Shown piece after piece: positions 11,290 through 21,360 of a stretch of 64,000 nucleotides of DNA. Positions within the stretch are counted from its first letter, which is position 1. Every line of letters starts with the position of its first letter. The notes beneath the pieces are model-generated. The model saw only the letters and a list, made by a program, of their open reading frames with translations. It was not told the origin of the DNA and did no database searches. The stretch spans positions 9,810,195 to 9,874,194 of the forward strand of contig NC_086384.1 in NCBI RefSeq assembly GCF_036588685.1, read 5' to 3'. The DNA is from Mytilus trossulus. Taxonomy: Eukaryota; Mollusca; Bivalvia; Mytilida; Mytilidae. Position numbers and translations under genes: made by a program.

Positions 11290-14200
11290 GTTTATCTATA
11301 CGCATTGAAGTCCAAATGTTCTTTTGAACAATATACAAAAGAAAATTAAGTACAAATTTATGAATTAGTTATCTGATGCAATTGGTTTACAACACAGAAA
11401 GATTTAAAGTTAGTGATTCGCCTTTAGATGTAAATTTATTTCAAATAATTTGAACGATATTTTTTTTAATCATTAGTCAGGGGCGGGGTTAAACATCCTA
11501 TTTGCTTCTGTATAGTGACATATAGTTTGAAGTCCCCTTTTCATATGACTTGTTTGTGTTAGTTACCCTTTGAACAAATGACTTGATCTTCGCCTGATCA
11601 GGGGATTAAAAGCTCGAACTTACAGAAATTTAATGCAATTGCTTAAATGAAAAATTAACATCAAAGGCATACAGATTTTGGAATAAATCCTGCAATTTGA
11701 ACAAGAATGTTGAGTTTTTTAATTATTAATTTTGTTTAAAGACCAGCTTTGGAGAAAGGGCATACTATATGATCTTACGCGTACATTTTTTTTTTATCAT
11801 GGTACATATCTGTTACAGTGTCGACGATTTAATTGAATATATAAAACGTTTGGACTATGTTTAATACCTTCGTTGAATTAATCGCTTCAAACGGATTAAA
11901 TTGGGCTTTATATATGAACTTAGTTGATAAATCTTCATGGAACACATGTTCAACGCAAATGTCAATAAAAAAATCCTTCTTGAAGATGTATTTAGATTAT
12001 GTATTAAGGCCTCATAAATCCTTTATGTTTTTATATTATGTAAAAGAACATAACAACTTCAATGTGTATGAAAAATACAATATAATGTGGTAGCTATAAG
12101 ATTTGGTGTAATACAAATTGGTCAAGACACGATGTTAGAATGATTTTTTTCTTTTAGATTTGTATAACTTCTTGATTTGTAACGTGTAGATTTTCTTTAG
12201 ACTCTTCTCATCCGGTGATAATAACACTCCAACAAAACAAAATCACAAAGAAAGAAATAATGTAGAATTTCGTGGACTAAATGAATAAAATATGAAAAAA
12301 AATGCATTTACACAAATAGAAGTTACCTTTCACAAATCCAGAAGCCAGTATGTCGAAATTCATGTATTGAATTCAAACATTTTTGTTATGAATAAAAATA
12401 ACGTTTTTCTAATCAAGAAATTGCACGTTACAAATTCTGATTTTTTTTCATTGCAAATTGAAATGTACATTTATTGCGGATATTCCCTTTCATATAAATT
12501 AGGCCTTCATTTTTGAAATTAAGATGATTCACATTTTTTGTGTAAACTCTTAACGTCAACTATCTGGGATGGGCTTAAGTCGGTGATGAAGGCCTTACCA
12601 TGACATTTTTTGCTTTTATCTACGTTTGAAATATTTAGCCTGAATAGCATTCATACCACATCTCATTCATTTTATTAATATGAATAGTTGTGATCCCCAA
12701 AAAAATTTGAGAAACAGTATAAACCTGTAACCAATGTACCATAATGTAAAGAGGAATAATCCATATAGAATATTATTTTATTTCGCGTAACAAATATGCA
12801 TGTTCTACAGCATCATTGATGATGCAGGAATTAAGATGGGAAGATGAACGTGGTGTTAAATTACACAAAGAAAAATGTTGTGTTCTATTTTCATAAAATT
12901 GATGATTGTTATTTTCCAATCTAGTTCGAAACCAAAACAAGGAGTTCAATCAAAGGTAGAATATTGATAAAGCAAATGTACACAGATAAATCATATACAC
13001 CCACCAAGAATATTAGCACCTACTGGCGATTATTGAATTTTTATTTTACGTGAATTTTTGAAATGAATTAAAGAAAATGTGTGGTACGTGGTGTTCATCA
13101 ATGACATGCCATTTAAGGGACACTTTAAACAAATTCATGTTTTATTATTCTTAAATTTCAATCTTTTGAAAAATAAATAGATGAAATACTTCATAGAGTT
13201 TTTCTTATCTATTTTAATATGTTATGCTATTTATTATTCTGATACTAATCTCTTGGAAAAAATTCCCTTTTGAAATTGATATTCAATAAATTCAGAAATA
13301 GCTTCGTTAAAACATTTTTCTATAATATTAATATTTGTTGAATATTCTTAAAAGGTTTACAATATCAAATAGGAATAAATTTTGTAACATAAACAAAGGC
13401 GTTTTAAGGTACAAAATATTTATGCAATAACTAATCGAAGAATTCAAATAGAGAAATAATATTTAACGAGTAACCGAATAACATATTTATTCACGAATGC
13501 GCGCAGCGCATGAGTCAAGTATCAGTGTTGTTCGGTCACGATTATTTTTGGCGATATTTGAATTCTTTGATTAGTTATTCTTTTAAATTACATTGGCAAA
13601 TGGCTTTTTTGTGAAATTAAAGTAGAAAATATGTTAAAGTAGGCAGAAGAGAAAACATGTAATTTCCTTTACATAAGATTAATCAACAGAGCTCGTATAT
13701 TGAAAGATTCTAAAACTGCCCAAGATGCAATGCTCATACTTAAATATGCTAAACGCGTGTGACTACTGTCTGAACGATATAATCTGTTATTTTTTTGGCC
13801 AAACTATTCAAGATATCCTTGCCAGTTTTAATACTTTATTAAAACTAGCAAACTGTTTCCTCAAGTTAATATTCGGATATTCTATTTGGTGTATTATATT
13901 ACTGACCGACATGTTATCCCTTTGATGTAACACTGTTTCATTATGAGGAAAGGTTTGCTCATATTCTTACTAGGACATTCTGTTTTGTGCCTTTATGTTG
14001 TGTACTCGTGTACTGTCGTAAATCTATGGGTGGAGGTGTCCGTTATTCTATGGTTTACATGTTAATAAGTACTTTTACATTTTTCATCTATACATGTCTG
14101 TGTCCCTAATATTCCTGTGTTTATTTGTATCATATTCCTGTCACGCAATTTCAAACAGTATTTCAGATCTTGTCATATAAGCGGCAGGTTTGGTAGCCAC

Positions 14201-14394
14201 TAAACCTAGTTCTACTCTCCAAGTGTTTTTTTAAATATCCTGTTCAAGTTCAGGAATGTGGCAGTTAATATCAAAGAGTCCGTTTATATGCATGTTGTCG
14301 TTTGATTTTGTAAATCTTTAGTTATATGGAAATTTGCATAAATTTTCTTCATAAAAACTTTGAATTTTTCAAAAATCTAAGGATTTCCTTTTAC
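11290..14394. other. Long AT-rich stretch without a supported gene
   Basis: The 60-80-codon frames at 11857, 12292 and 13725 are Asn/Lys/Phe-rich, lack splice-flanked boundaries and look like chance. A very diverged minus-sense T1 fragment lies near 12560-12680 ('cataccacatct'). Part of 13970-14290 resembles repeat material also seen near 33350. Confidence 0.45.
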
Positions 14395-14408
14395 CAGTAT
14401 AGATTACC

Positions 14409-14570
14409 GCAGCCGTATAGGCACAACTTTTGGGAATTTTGGGTCCACAATGCTCTCCAACTTTGTACTTGTTTGACTTTATAACTAGTTTGATATGCGT
14501 GTCACTGATGAGTCTTATGCAGACGAAAAGCGCGTCTGACTTATTCAATTATAATTATAATACCTATAAT
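14409..14570 (-). repeat. 355-bp family repeat, partial
   Basis: Reverse-oriented partial unit recognised by 'tgggtccacaatgctctcca' and 'acgaaaagcgcgtctg'. Confidence 0.7.
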
Positions 14571-14574
14571 AACC

Positions 14575-14740
14575 ATTGAATAGTTTTACATTGTCATTTC
14601 GGGGCCTTTTATAGCTGAATATGTGGAATGGGCTTTGCTCATTGTTGAAGGCCGTACGGTGACCTATAGTTGTGTATTGCTGTGTCATTTTGTCTTTTGT
14701 TGAGAGTTAGATAATACCACATCTTCTTTTTTTATTTTAA
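14575..14740 (+). mobile_element. T1 tail copy, plus orientation
   Basis: It runs from 'ggggccttttatagctgaat' to 'accacatcttcttttttt', where the 3' end is an A/T-rich tail. Confidence 0.7.
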
Positions 14741-15399
14741 CCTAATCGTATTCATAAGTGTTGATTTTTGTTGTAATAAAACCATAATAACACTTCTGCT
14801 ATTGTATACTGTCTTTTTCACAGATTGCTACATAAATTAAATTGACTAAAATACCCTTTAAAAATGATGTGGCACGTCCAGTTGCGATTATTACATACAT
14901 AAGTGGGCGCTGGTCTGTGATAAAGGTATGATTACAACCTCTACGTTGTACAAGACTGACAAGCTGATCCGGATTTTTAACGTAACATTTCACACAGTAA
15001 CTGTCTGGATAAGACAAGTCAACCTACTGGAAAAAAAATAGAAGGAGATACATCCTTGGTCGAGCCCTTCAATATCGCGTACTTAGAGCAGAATAAATTA
15101 ACACGGTGTTCATGTCTTTTTTAACCATGTCATTGATGAAAATATCGCTTTTTTAAATCAATGCACAAACTAACATAAGATCACTGATACAGGTAATGTA
15201 TGTGACATAATATGTAAAAAGGCTGTTTTTAAAGAGGATTTGTTCGAAATAAAAATATTTTCTTTTTATTCTGTTTCAGATTCAGATTTGTATTTCTTTT
15301 AGTCGTGGGTGTTCTGTCTATTTAAAATTTAACCGTTTTGAACCGTAATTTAGTACTGTTTGGGCTGCTTAGTTCATGGAGATAGTAATAAAGCTTCTA
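14741..15399. other. AT-rich sequence without a supported feature
   Basis: A 72-codon minus frame at 14799-15017 has no recognisable features or splice context. Confidence 0.4.
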
Positions 15400-15520
15400 A
15401 TAGTTATCAAAGGTACCAGTGTTATAACTTAGTATACCAGATGAGCGTTTCTTTTACAAAAAACTAATCAGTGAAGCTTATATCAAAATATATATAGAGC
15501 CAAACAAGTACAAACTTCTT
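15400..15520 (+). repeat. 355-bp family repeat, diverged partial unit
   Basis: 'agttatcaaaggtaccagtg' start with a mutated core 'ccagatgagcgtttcttt'. Confidence 0.65.
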
Positions 15521-15995
15521 AATGTACTCACCTGATGTTGATTAAGAGTTGTTTATGTCCACGTCAATAACAAAACTTTCCAAATTTTTTTATGTTGTTA
15601 AAATTGTACATTCTGATGAATAATATAAATGTTTAGAACTATACATTTTTTAATATTTTTATTGCAAATAATTGTTTCTTTTTTTTCTAAACATATATGA
15701 TTAATTTATTTGGCTTGATAAACTGTCGTTCGGGGATCCAAAGGGTTCTTACGGTTATAAACAATATAGATTAAGCAATTACATGCAATTGGTTATAATT
15801 GTTAACAAAAAATAACGGCGGCTAGCAAAATGAAAACAGATGTTGACTTAATTTACGAAGAAAGATATCATAACGATGGTAGTGTGTTTTATCTAAATCA
15901 TGACTAACAACACATCATTTGTAATAATTTGCATAGCCGTTTAATTTTAGATGAATGCTTATAAAACTGTAAGTAACAGTTATCAAGCTCGACCA

Positions 15996-16199
15996 ATAAT
16001 TATATTTATCAAAGTTGTACATATATCGATACAGTTTGTTTTGTTTGGTAAGGAACATGTGTTTATGCTATTTATAGAAAGGTCTGTTTGATTGGATATA
16101 TAAAGTATGCGGGGAAAATTTTTATGCACGGGTGGTTTGATAGTAGTTAAAGTCATTCGAGTCATTGCAGTCAAGTGCTCTAGATGCTTTTTTCCAAAT
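15996..16199 (+). repeat. A1 terminal repeat with promoter
   Basis: First copy of the 204-bp A repeat. It contains TATATAAAG at 16097-16105, a likely TATA box for the element transcript. The terminal 'gatgcttttttccaaata' is followed by a second, diverging 'gatgcttttttcg'. Confidence 0.8.
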
Positions 16200-16239
16200 A
16201 GATGCTTTTTTCGAATTCTTACGATGTTATACATTCAAC

Positions 16240-16472
16240 TTAGTATGGGAAATTCTGAAATTGAAGAGACTATTCCAATACTTATACCCGTAGAGAATAC
16301 AAATGCAACTGCTACTAGTGCTACTGATCGTAGTTTTGGTGTCTACTACAAGAAAAACAACAATGGACATAAATCTACAGACTTCTGTTTTGGTTGCCAG
16401 ACGAGGGCTCACTGGAGACGAAACTGTTCAAAGTTTATCAAACCAACAAGTTGCGGACGAAGATATGAATGA
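16240..16472 (+). pseudogene. Gag remnant with CCHC zinc knuckle
   Basis: In one frame the sequence reads FCFGCQTRAHWRRNC, an exact C-x2-C-x4-H-x4-C zinc knuckle as in retroelement Gag nucleocapsids (nucleic-acid binding during particle assembly). It follows a low-complexity stretch and ends at a stop at 16470-16472. A different frame (16303-16578) overlaps it and stays open through an acidic segment (DKYYFDFFDSDKRY), so a frameshift probably separates gag from the pol linker. It belongs to the retroelement of 15996-21360. Confidence 0.65.
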
Positions 16473-16555
16473 TAAGTATTATTTTGATTTTTTTGACAGT
16501 GATAAACGTTATTTAAGAGAGCAGTTAAACACTTTACAACTGGATTCATATGAAT

Positions 16556-16822
16556 ATGAGCAATCTATTATCAATTAGTACACAATCTGTTCAAGGTAGA
16601 CGGAAAACATCTGTCGATTATTGAAAAATGATAGAACCAAATTCATATGTGTTAGACATTATTTTACACGGAAATGCTATTGATAATGCAAAAATTATAT
16701 CTCGAGCTATTGCTGATCTTTTGGTTAAGTGTTGTATTGAAGAAGTTAAAACCAGACCTTCTGTAATAAATCCGTTAACAATTTCGACTTATGCTTTCCC
16801 TTTTATTAGTGCATGCATTTAA
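16556..16822 (+). pseudogene. Reverse-transcriptase N-terminal segment, decayed
   Basis: One frame carries a VQGR..TSVDY segment, an in-frame TGA where a Trp is usual, then SYVLDIILHG, AKIISRAIADLL and VINPLTIST. These match the block just upstream of the RT palm in DIRS/Ngaro-type Pol proteins (vlxIIxxGY; aIxeLlxxgcixEV; VNPLsVs). The residues that normally join the first two blocks are deleted, and the RT core that should follow is missing. Non-functional. Confidence 0.65.
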
Positions 16823-17157
16823 CCGGGGTCGCCGGCTGAGTAATTTCTATGTAATGTAAATTAAAGTTAACCAGATTAATAACTAAATGTCGGTTATTGT
16901 AAAGATTGATTGAGTCACGTGTTTCATGGCACTATAGTTTTATATTGACTGAGGGAACAAGAGGTCATTAGTGAGTTACAGTTTGGAAACATAAAATATT
17001 GCCTTAAAATTCGGAATGTTTTTCAGAGTATCCAATACAATATTTTATTTTAAAATTAAAGGGCCCAATATGAGCATAACATTACAGAGTGATTAAAGAA
17101 ACATAAATAATAGTAGTTCAAATGCACGAGGAAAGGGTCAGTGGTCAAGGGGATATA

Positions 17158-17560
17158 ATTTTTCTAGCATAAAGGTTCCTTCTAAAATTGTGTTTTCGAA
17201 TGCAAGCAGTTTTGCTTATGTCTATTAGAGAATCAGATATATATATATATATATTTTTCTAAATGTTGACTGGTTGAGGGACATGATTAAGTTTGATATG
17301 GAGAGAAAGGAAGGCTATAGAATTATGTTAAGATATCGTTCAAGGTCAGTTATCCATGCGGGGATGTCTTGAAGTGGTTACGGACAGTCAGAATTGTGTG
17401 GGTATGGTGGAGTAAGGTAGTGGTAAAAACGCAACTACATAGTTTGCGATGTCAATATTTTCTAGTTGTGTAAAGTATTCTATTAATTTAGATATTGAAT
17501 GGATACCTAGAGATAAAAATGTCTAAGCAGATGCTATTAGTAAGGTTTTTGGATTTTGAT
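17158..17560 (+). pseudogene. RNase H segment, decayed, Asp-to-Asn at first catalytic site
   Basis: KIVFSNASSFAYVY at about 17175-17225 corresponds to the FSDAS motif with the catalytic Asp replaced by Asn, then a stop. A TDSQN block (near 17385) and then SIFSSCVKYSINLDIEWIPR and ADAIS (17450-17545) follow in shifted frames with stops. This is the usual C-terminal end of RNase H in DIRS-like Pol. Confidence 0.65.
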
Positions 17561-17599
17561 TATTGGGGCGTCAGTGTTGAGTTTTCTTTTTAAATTTAT

Positions 17600-17951
17600 A
17601 GATTATATGTATGGACCTCATTCAGTTGATAGGTCTGCTGACAGTGATAACAAGAAAATTAAATTATTTTTTTCTAGACGTTATACACTAGGTTAATCAG
17701 GTGTGATTGCGTTTTGCTTTTACTGGAAGGATGACAACACTTGGTTGTTCACCCTATACATTTTGTATGTATACATAGTTATTAAACATTATATTGCGAC
17801 AATTTTGCCCTTGTCATATCAGAATAATTTGTTATGCCAACATTGTGTGGCCGAGATGCTTGAATTCAGTGATACTAAAGACAGTTTTATTTATTGTTCA
17901 TTTTTATTCATGGTTCTTGAAAGAAGTTATTGTCTTGTTCAAATGATTTGA
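17600..17951 (+). pseudogene. Post-RNase H Pol segment, decayed
   Basis: DYMYGPHSVDRSADSDNKKI matches the WGPHxVDrFAdxxN block that follows RNase H in DIRS-type Pol. After a stop, VIAFCFYWKDDNTWLF and VIKHYIATI continue the family pattern, with a 'FSDTKDSF' block near the end. A tyrosine recombinase should follow but does not. Confidence 0.6.
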
Positions 17952-18059
17952 AAGGCACTGTAATTGCTGTACCCATTGTGATCTAATATTGATATAATTG
18001 ATTGGTTTTGAAAAATGATAAATCTTCTTTACTTTGTGTAGTTTATAATGGTTTATGTA

Positions 18060-19080
18060 TTTTCTACTTGTCTAGTATAACATTATAGATATGCCGCTTG
18101 GCTAGAATAACAATATAAATATGCCGTTTGGCTGGAATGACAATATTTACGGGTGGCCGCTTGGCTAAAATAACAATATAGATTGTTGCTTGGCTTAAAT
18201 AACATTCAAGATATATAGCCGCTTGCCTAGAATACCATAACAGATTGCCGCTTGGCTAGAATGACAATATTTACAGGTTGCCGCTTGGCTAGAATGACAA
18301 TATTTACAGGTTGCCGCTTGGCTAGAATGAAAATATTTACAGGTTGCCGCTTGGCTAGAATGACAATATTTACAGGTTGCCGCTTGGCTAGAATGACAAT
18401 AAAGATTGCCGCTTGGCTAGAATAACAATACAGAAAGCCGCTTGGCTAGAATAATAATACAGATTGCCGCTTGGCTAGAATACCAATACATAATGCCGCT
18501 TGGCTAGTATAACAAAACAGATTGCCGCTTGGCTAGAATAACAATACAGATTGCCGCTTGGCTGGAATAACAATACATATTGCCAATTGGCTATAATAAC
18601 TATAGACTGCCGTTTGGCTTAGACATAAATATCGATCGCCGTTTGGCTTAGATACAAATACAGATTGCCGCCTGGCAAGAGTAACGCTTAAGATATGCTA
18701 CATGGCTAGAAGAACAAAACAGATTAACGTTTTATGAGATATGCCGCATGGCTAGAATAACAATTAAAATTGTCGCTTGGCTTAAAAAACAATACAGATA
18801 ACCGCTGGTCAGAGTGAAGGTTAAGATATGCAGCATGCATGGTTAGAATAACAATACAGATTGTTGCTTGACTAAAGTAACGCTTACGATATGTCGCATG
18901 GCTAGAATAACAATACAGATTGCCGTTTGGCTATGATAACTATATATAGATTGCCGCTTGGCTTAAATAACAATATAGAATGCCGCTTGGTTAGGGTAAC
19001 GCTTAAGATATGCCGCTAGACTATAATAACTATATAGATTGCCGCTTGGTTTAAATGATTATACAGATTGCCGCTTGGCT
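18060..19080 (+). repeat. 29-31-bp minisatellite inside the retroelement
   Basis: Diverged units built on 'gccgcttggctagaataaca' plus atacagatt. A subgroup at 18250-18400 uses 'gacaatatttacaggt' in place of the spacer. It grades into the 24-bp array at its right end. Confidence 0.9.
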
Positions 19081-19760
19081 AGAGGAACGCTTTGACGCTT
19101 GGCTAGAGTAACGCTTTGTCGCTTGGCTAAAGTAACGCTTTGTCGCTTGGCTAGAGTAACGCTTTGTCGCTTGGCTAGAGTAACGCTTTGTTGCTTGGCT
19201 AGAGTAACGCTTTGCCGCTTGGCTAGAGTAACTCTTTGTCGCTTGGCTAGAGTAACGCTTTGTCGCTTGGCTAGAGTAACGCTTTGCCGCTTGGCTAGAG
19301 TAACGCTTTGCCGCTTGGCTAGAGTAACGCTTTACCGCTTGGCTAGAGTAACGCTTTGTCGCTTGGCTAGAGTAACGCTTTGCCGCCTGGCTAGAGTAAC
19401 GCTTTGTCGCTTGGCTAGAGTAATGTTTTGCCGCTTGACTAGAGTAACGCTTTGCCGCTTGGCTAGAGTAACGTTTTGTTGCTTGGCTAGAGTAACGCTT
19501 TGTCGCATGGCTAGAGTAACGCTTTGTCGCTTGGCTAGAGTAACGCTTTGCCGCTTGGCTAGAGTAACGCTTTGTCGCATGGCTAGAGTAACGCTTTACC
19601 GCTTGGCTAGATTAACGCTTTGTCGCTTGGCTAGAGTAACGCTTTGCCGCTTGGCTAGAGTAACGTTTTGTCGCTTGGCTGGAGTAACGCTTTGTCGCTT
19701 GGCTAGAGAACGCTTTGTCGCTTGGCTAGAGAACGCTTTGTGGCTTGGCTAAAGTAACGT
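19081..19760 (+). repeat. 24-bp minisatellite, ~28 units
   Basis: The unit 'gagtaacgctttgtcgcttg' plus gcta is repeated in near-perfect register, shifting only near 19700. Because 24 is a multiple of three, open frames of 217 codons (plus) and 82 codons (minus) appear; these are repeat artefacts, not genes. Confidence 0.95.
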
Positions 19761-20372
19761 TTAAAAGATGTCGCATAGCTAGAATATTACAATATCACAG
19801 ATTGCCCCTGGGCTATAATAACTAAACAGATTGCCGCTTGGCAAAATAACAATACAGGTTGCCACTAGGCTAGAATAATTAAACGGATTACCACTAGCTA
19901 GAATACCATTGAAGGTATGTTGATTGTTTATAAGGTACGTTGATTGTTCGAATTATTAAAAAATATTTAAGAAAAACAAAAATACCACTTGGACAGAAAA
20001 ACAACATGTACGCTGAATCAATATCGCTGGGCTACATGTCGCTGAATGTTCAAGGTCAATGTAATGTACCTGAATGCTACATGTCGAATGTCTATAATAT
20101 GCCATTAATTTACTTCAAAAGATTTACACTTTACACTTAAGTACTAAGCTAGTTTATTTTGGATATAGCTTCTTTATACGGATGAATTATTTCATATTTA
20201 TGGTTTCTAAGCTTGGCGCATAGATGGTGAAATGATGACAGATAGATTTATCCGAATATGCTAAAGATGGATATGTGAAGGAAAACATTATTGCTCAATT
20301 ATCTGTATCTCAGAATTTAGGTATTTAATTATATTAGACTAATCATACATATGCCCGATCTTTGTTTTTTCG
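19761..20372. other. 3' interior of the retroelement
   Basis: Decayed minisatellite units continue to about 19910, followed by AT-rich sequence without coding signal up to B1. Confidence 0.5.
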
Positions 20373-21360
20373 AAAATGCACTTGACTTTTGCAAGTGGCT
20401 ACTCCCATGTGAGAGTTTTGTATTATATTGATAAATGTTTTATGTTCGGTTGAGGTTACGAATTAGAACATAATTATATTTATCAAAGTTGTACATATAT
20501 CGATACAGTTTGTTTTGTTTGGTAAGGAACATGTGTTTATGCTATTTATAGAAAGGTCTGTTTGATTGGATATATAAAGTATGCGGGGAAAATTTTTATG
20601 CACGGGTGGTTTGATAGTAGTTAAAGTCATTCGAGTCATTGCAGTCAAGTGCTCTAGATGCTTTTTTCCAAATAAATAATTATGAAAATTATTTATTTAC
20701 AGGTTGATAGTCCAAGAAGAGTCGCAAATATTGATGTTGCAGTGCTAGTTAGAGACAGACAATTTTCATAATTTTCATTGATATAAAATGAATTACGTGT
20801 ACTTATTACCTGAATAAAATGCACTTGACTTTTGCAAGTGGCTACTCCCATGTGAGAGTTTTGTATTATATTGATAAATGTTTTATGTTCGGTTGAGGTT
20901 ACGAATTAGAACATAATTATATTTATCAAAGTTGTACATATATCGATACAGTTTGTTTTGTTTGGTAAGGAACATGTGTTTATGCTATTTATAGAAAGGT
21001 CTGTTTGATTGGATATATAAAGTATGCGGGGAAAATTTTTATGCACGGGTGGTTTGATAGTAGTTAAAGTCATTCGAGTCATTGCAGTCAAGTGCTCTAG
21101 ATGCTTTTTTCCAAATAAATAATTATGAAAATTATTTATTTACAGGTTGATAGTCCAAGAAGAGTCGCAAATATTGATGTTGCAGTGCTAGTTAGAGACA
21201 GACAATTTTCATAATTTTCATTGATATAAAATGAATTACGTGTACTTATTACCTGAATAAAATGCACTTGACTTTTGCAAGTGGCTACTCCCATGTGAGA
21301 GTTTTGTATTATATTGATAAATGTTTTATGTTCGGTTGAGGTTACGAATTAGAACATAAT
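20373..21360 (+). repeat. 443-bp tandem repeat: B1-A2-B-A-B2
   Basis: The sequence starting 'aaaatgcacttgacttttgc' occurs at 20373, 20816 and 21259, each exactly 443 bp apart; the third copy stops at 21360 after 'gaacataat'. Each full unit has B then A. An AATAAA at 20813-20818 could serve as the element's poly(A) signal. By eye the two full units are identical. Confidence 0.9.
20670..20698. other. Perfect hairpin at the A/B boundary
   Basis: AAATAAATAATT, a 5-nt loop, then AATTATTTATTT: a 12-bp perfect stem exactly where A2 ends. It is repeated 443 bp downstream (21113-21141) but absent from the end of A1. Confidence 0.75.

Larger units (their letters stand above)
15996..21360 (+). mobile_element. 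Defective tyrosine-recombinase retrotransposon (Ngaro/PAT/DIRS-like)
   Basis: The ends form split direct repeats: A1 at 15996-16199, then the interior, then B1 (20373-20466), A2 (20467-20670), B (to 20909), A again (20910-21113) and final B2 (to 21360). A1, A2 and the third A look identical by eye over about 204 bp. The order A1...B1-A2-B2 is the known layout of Ngaro- and PAT-type elements, whose circular intermediate joins B to A, and it does not fit LTRs. The interior holds degenerate gag, RT and RNase H segments in gag-pol order. No intact frame remains and no recombinase is visible. Both ends carry ATAAT. The combination of order and RT type supports the family; the exact subclade is uncertain. 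Confidence 0.75.

Noticed and set aside
16303..16578. Possible small secreted protein with hydrophobic start (MQLLLVLLIVVLV)
   Set aside because: It overlaps the zinc-knuckle frame of the retroelement; the hydrophobic start is the out-of-frame reading of gag, and the later part is better read as the pol linker after a frameshift.
19099..19752. 217-codon open frame of ARVTLCRL repeats
   Set aside because: It comes from a 24-bp minisatellite; the opposite strand is open too, and there is no start context or splice signal.
20463..21091. Two identical 61-codon minus frames
   Set aside because: They lie inside the A terminal repeats of the retroelement and have no promoter on that strand.
15996..21360. 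Ordinary LTR retrotransposon
   Set aside because: The 3' end finishes with B rather than with A, and a B segment precedes each 3' A; LTRs would give the same complete repeat at both ends. The Pol motifs also fit DIRS-order elements.
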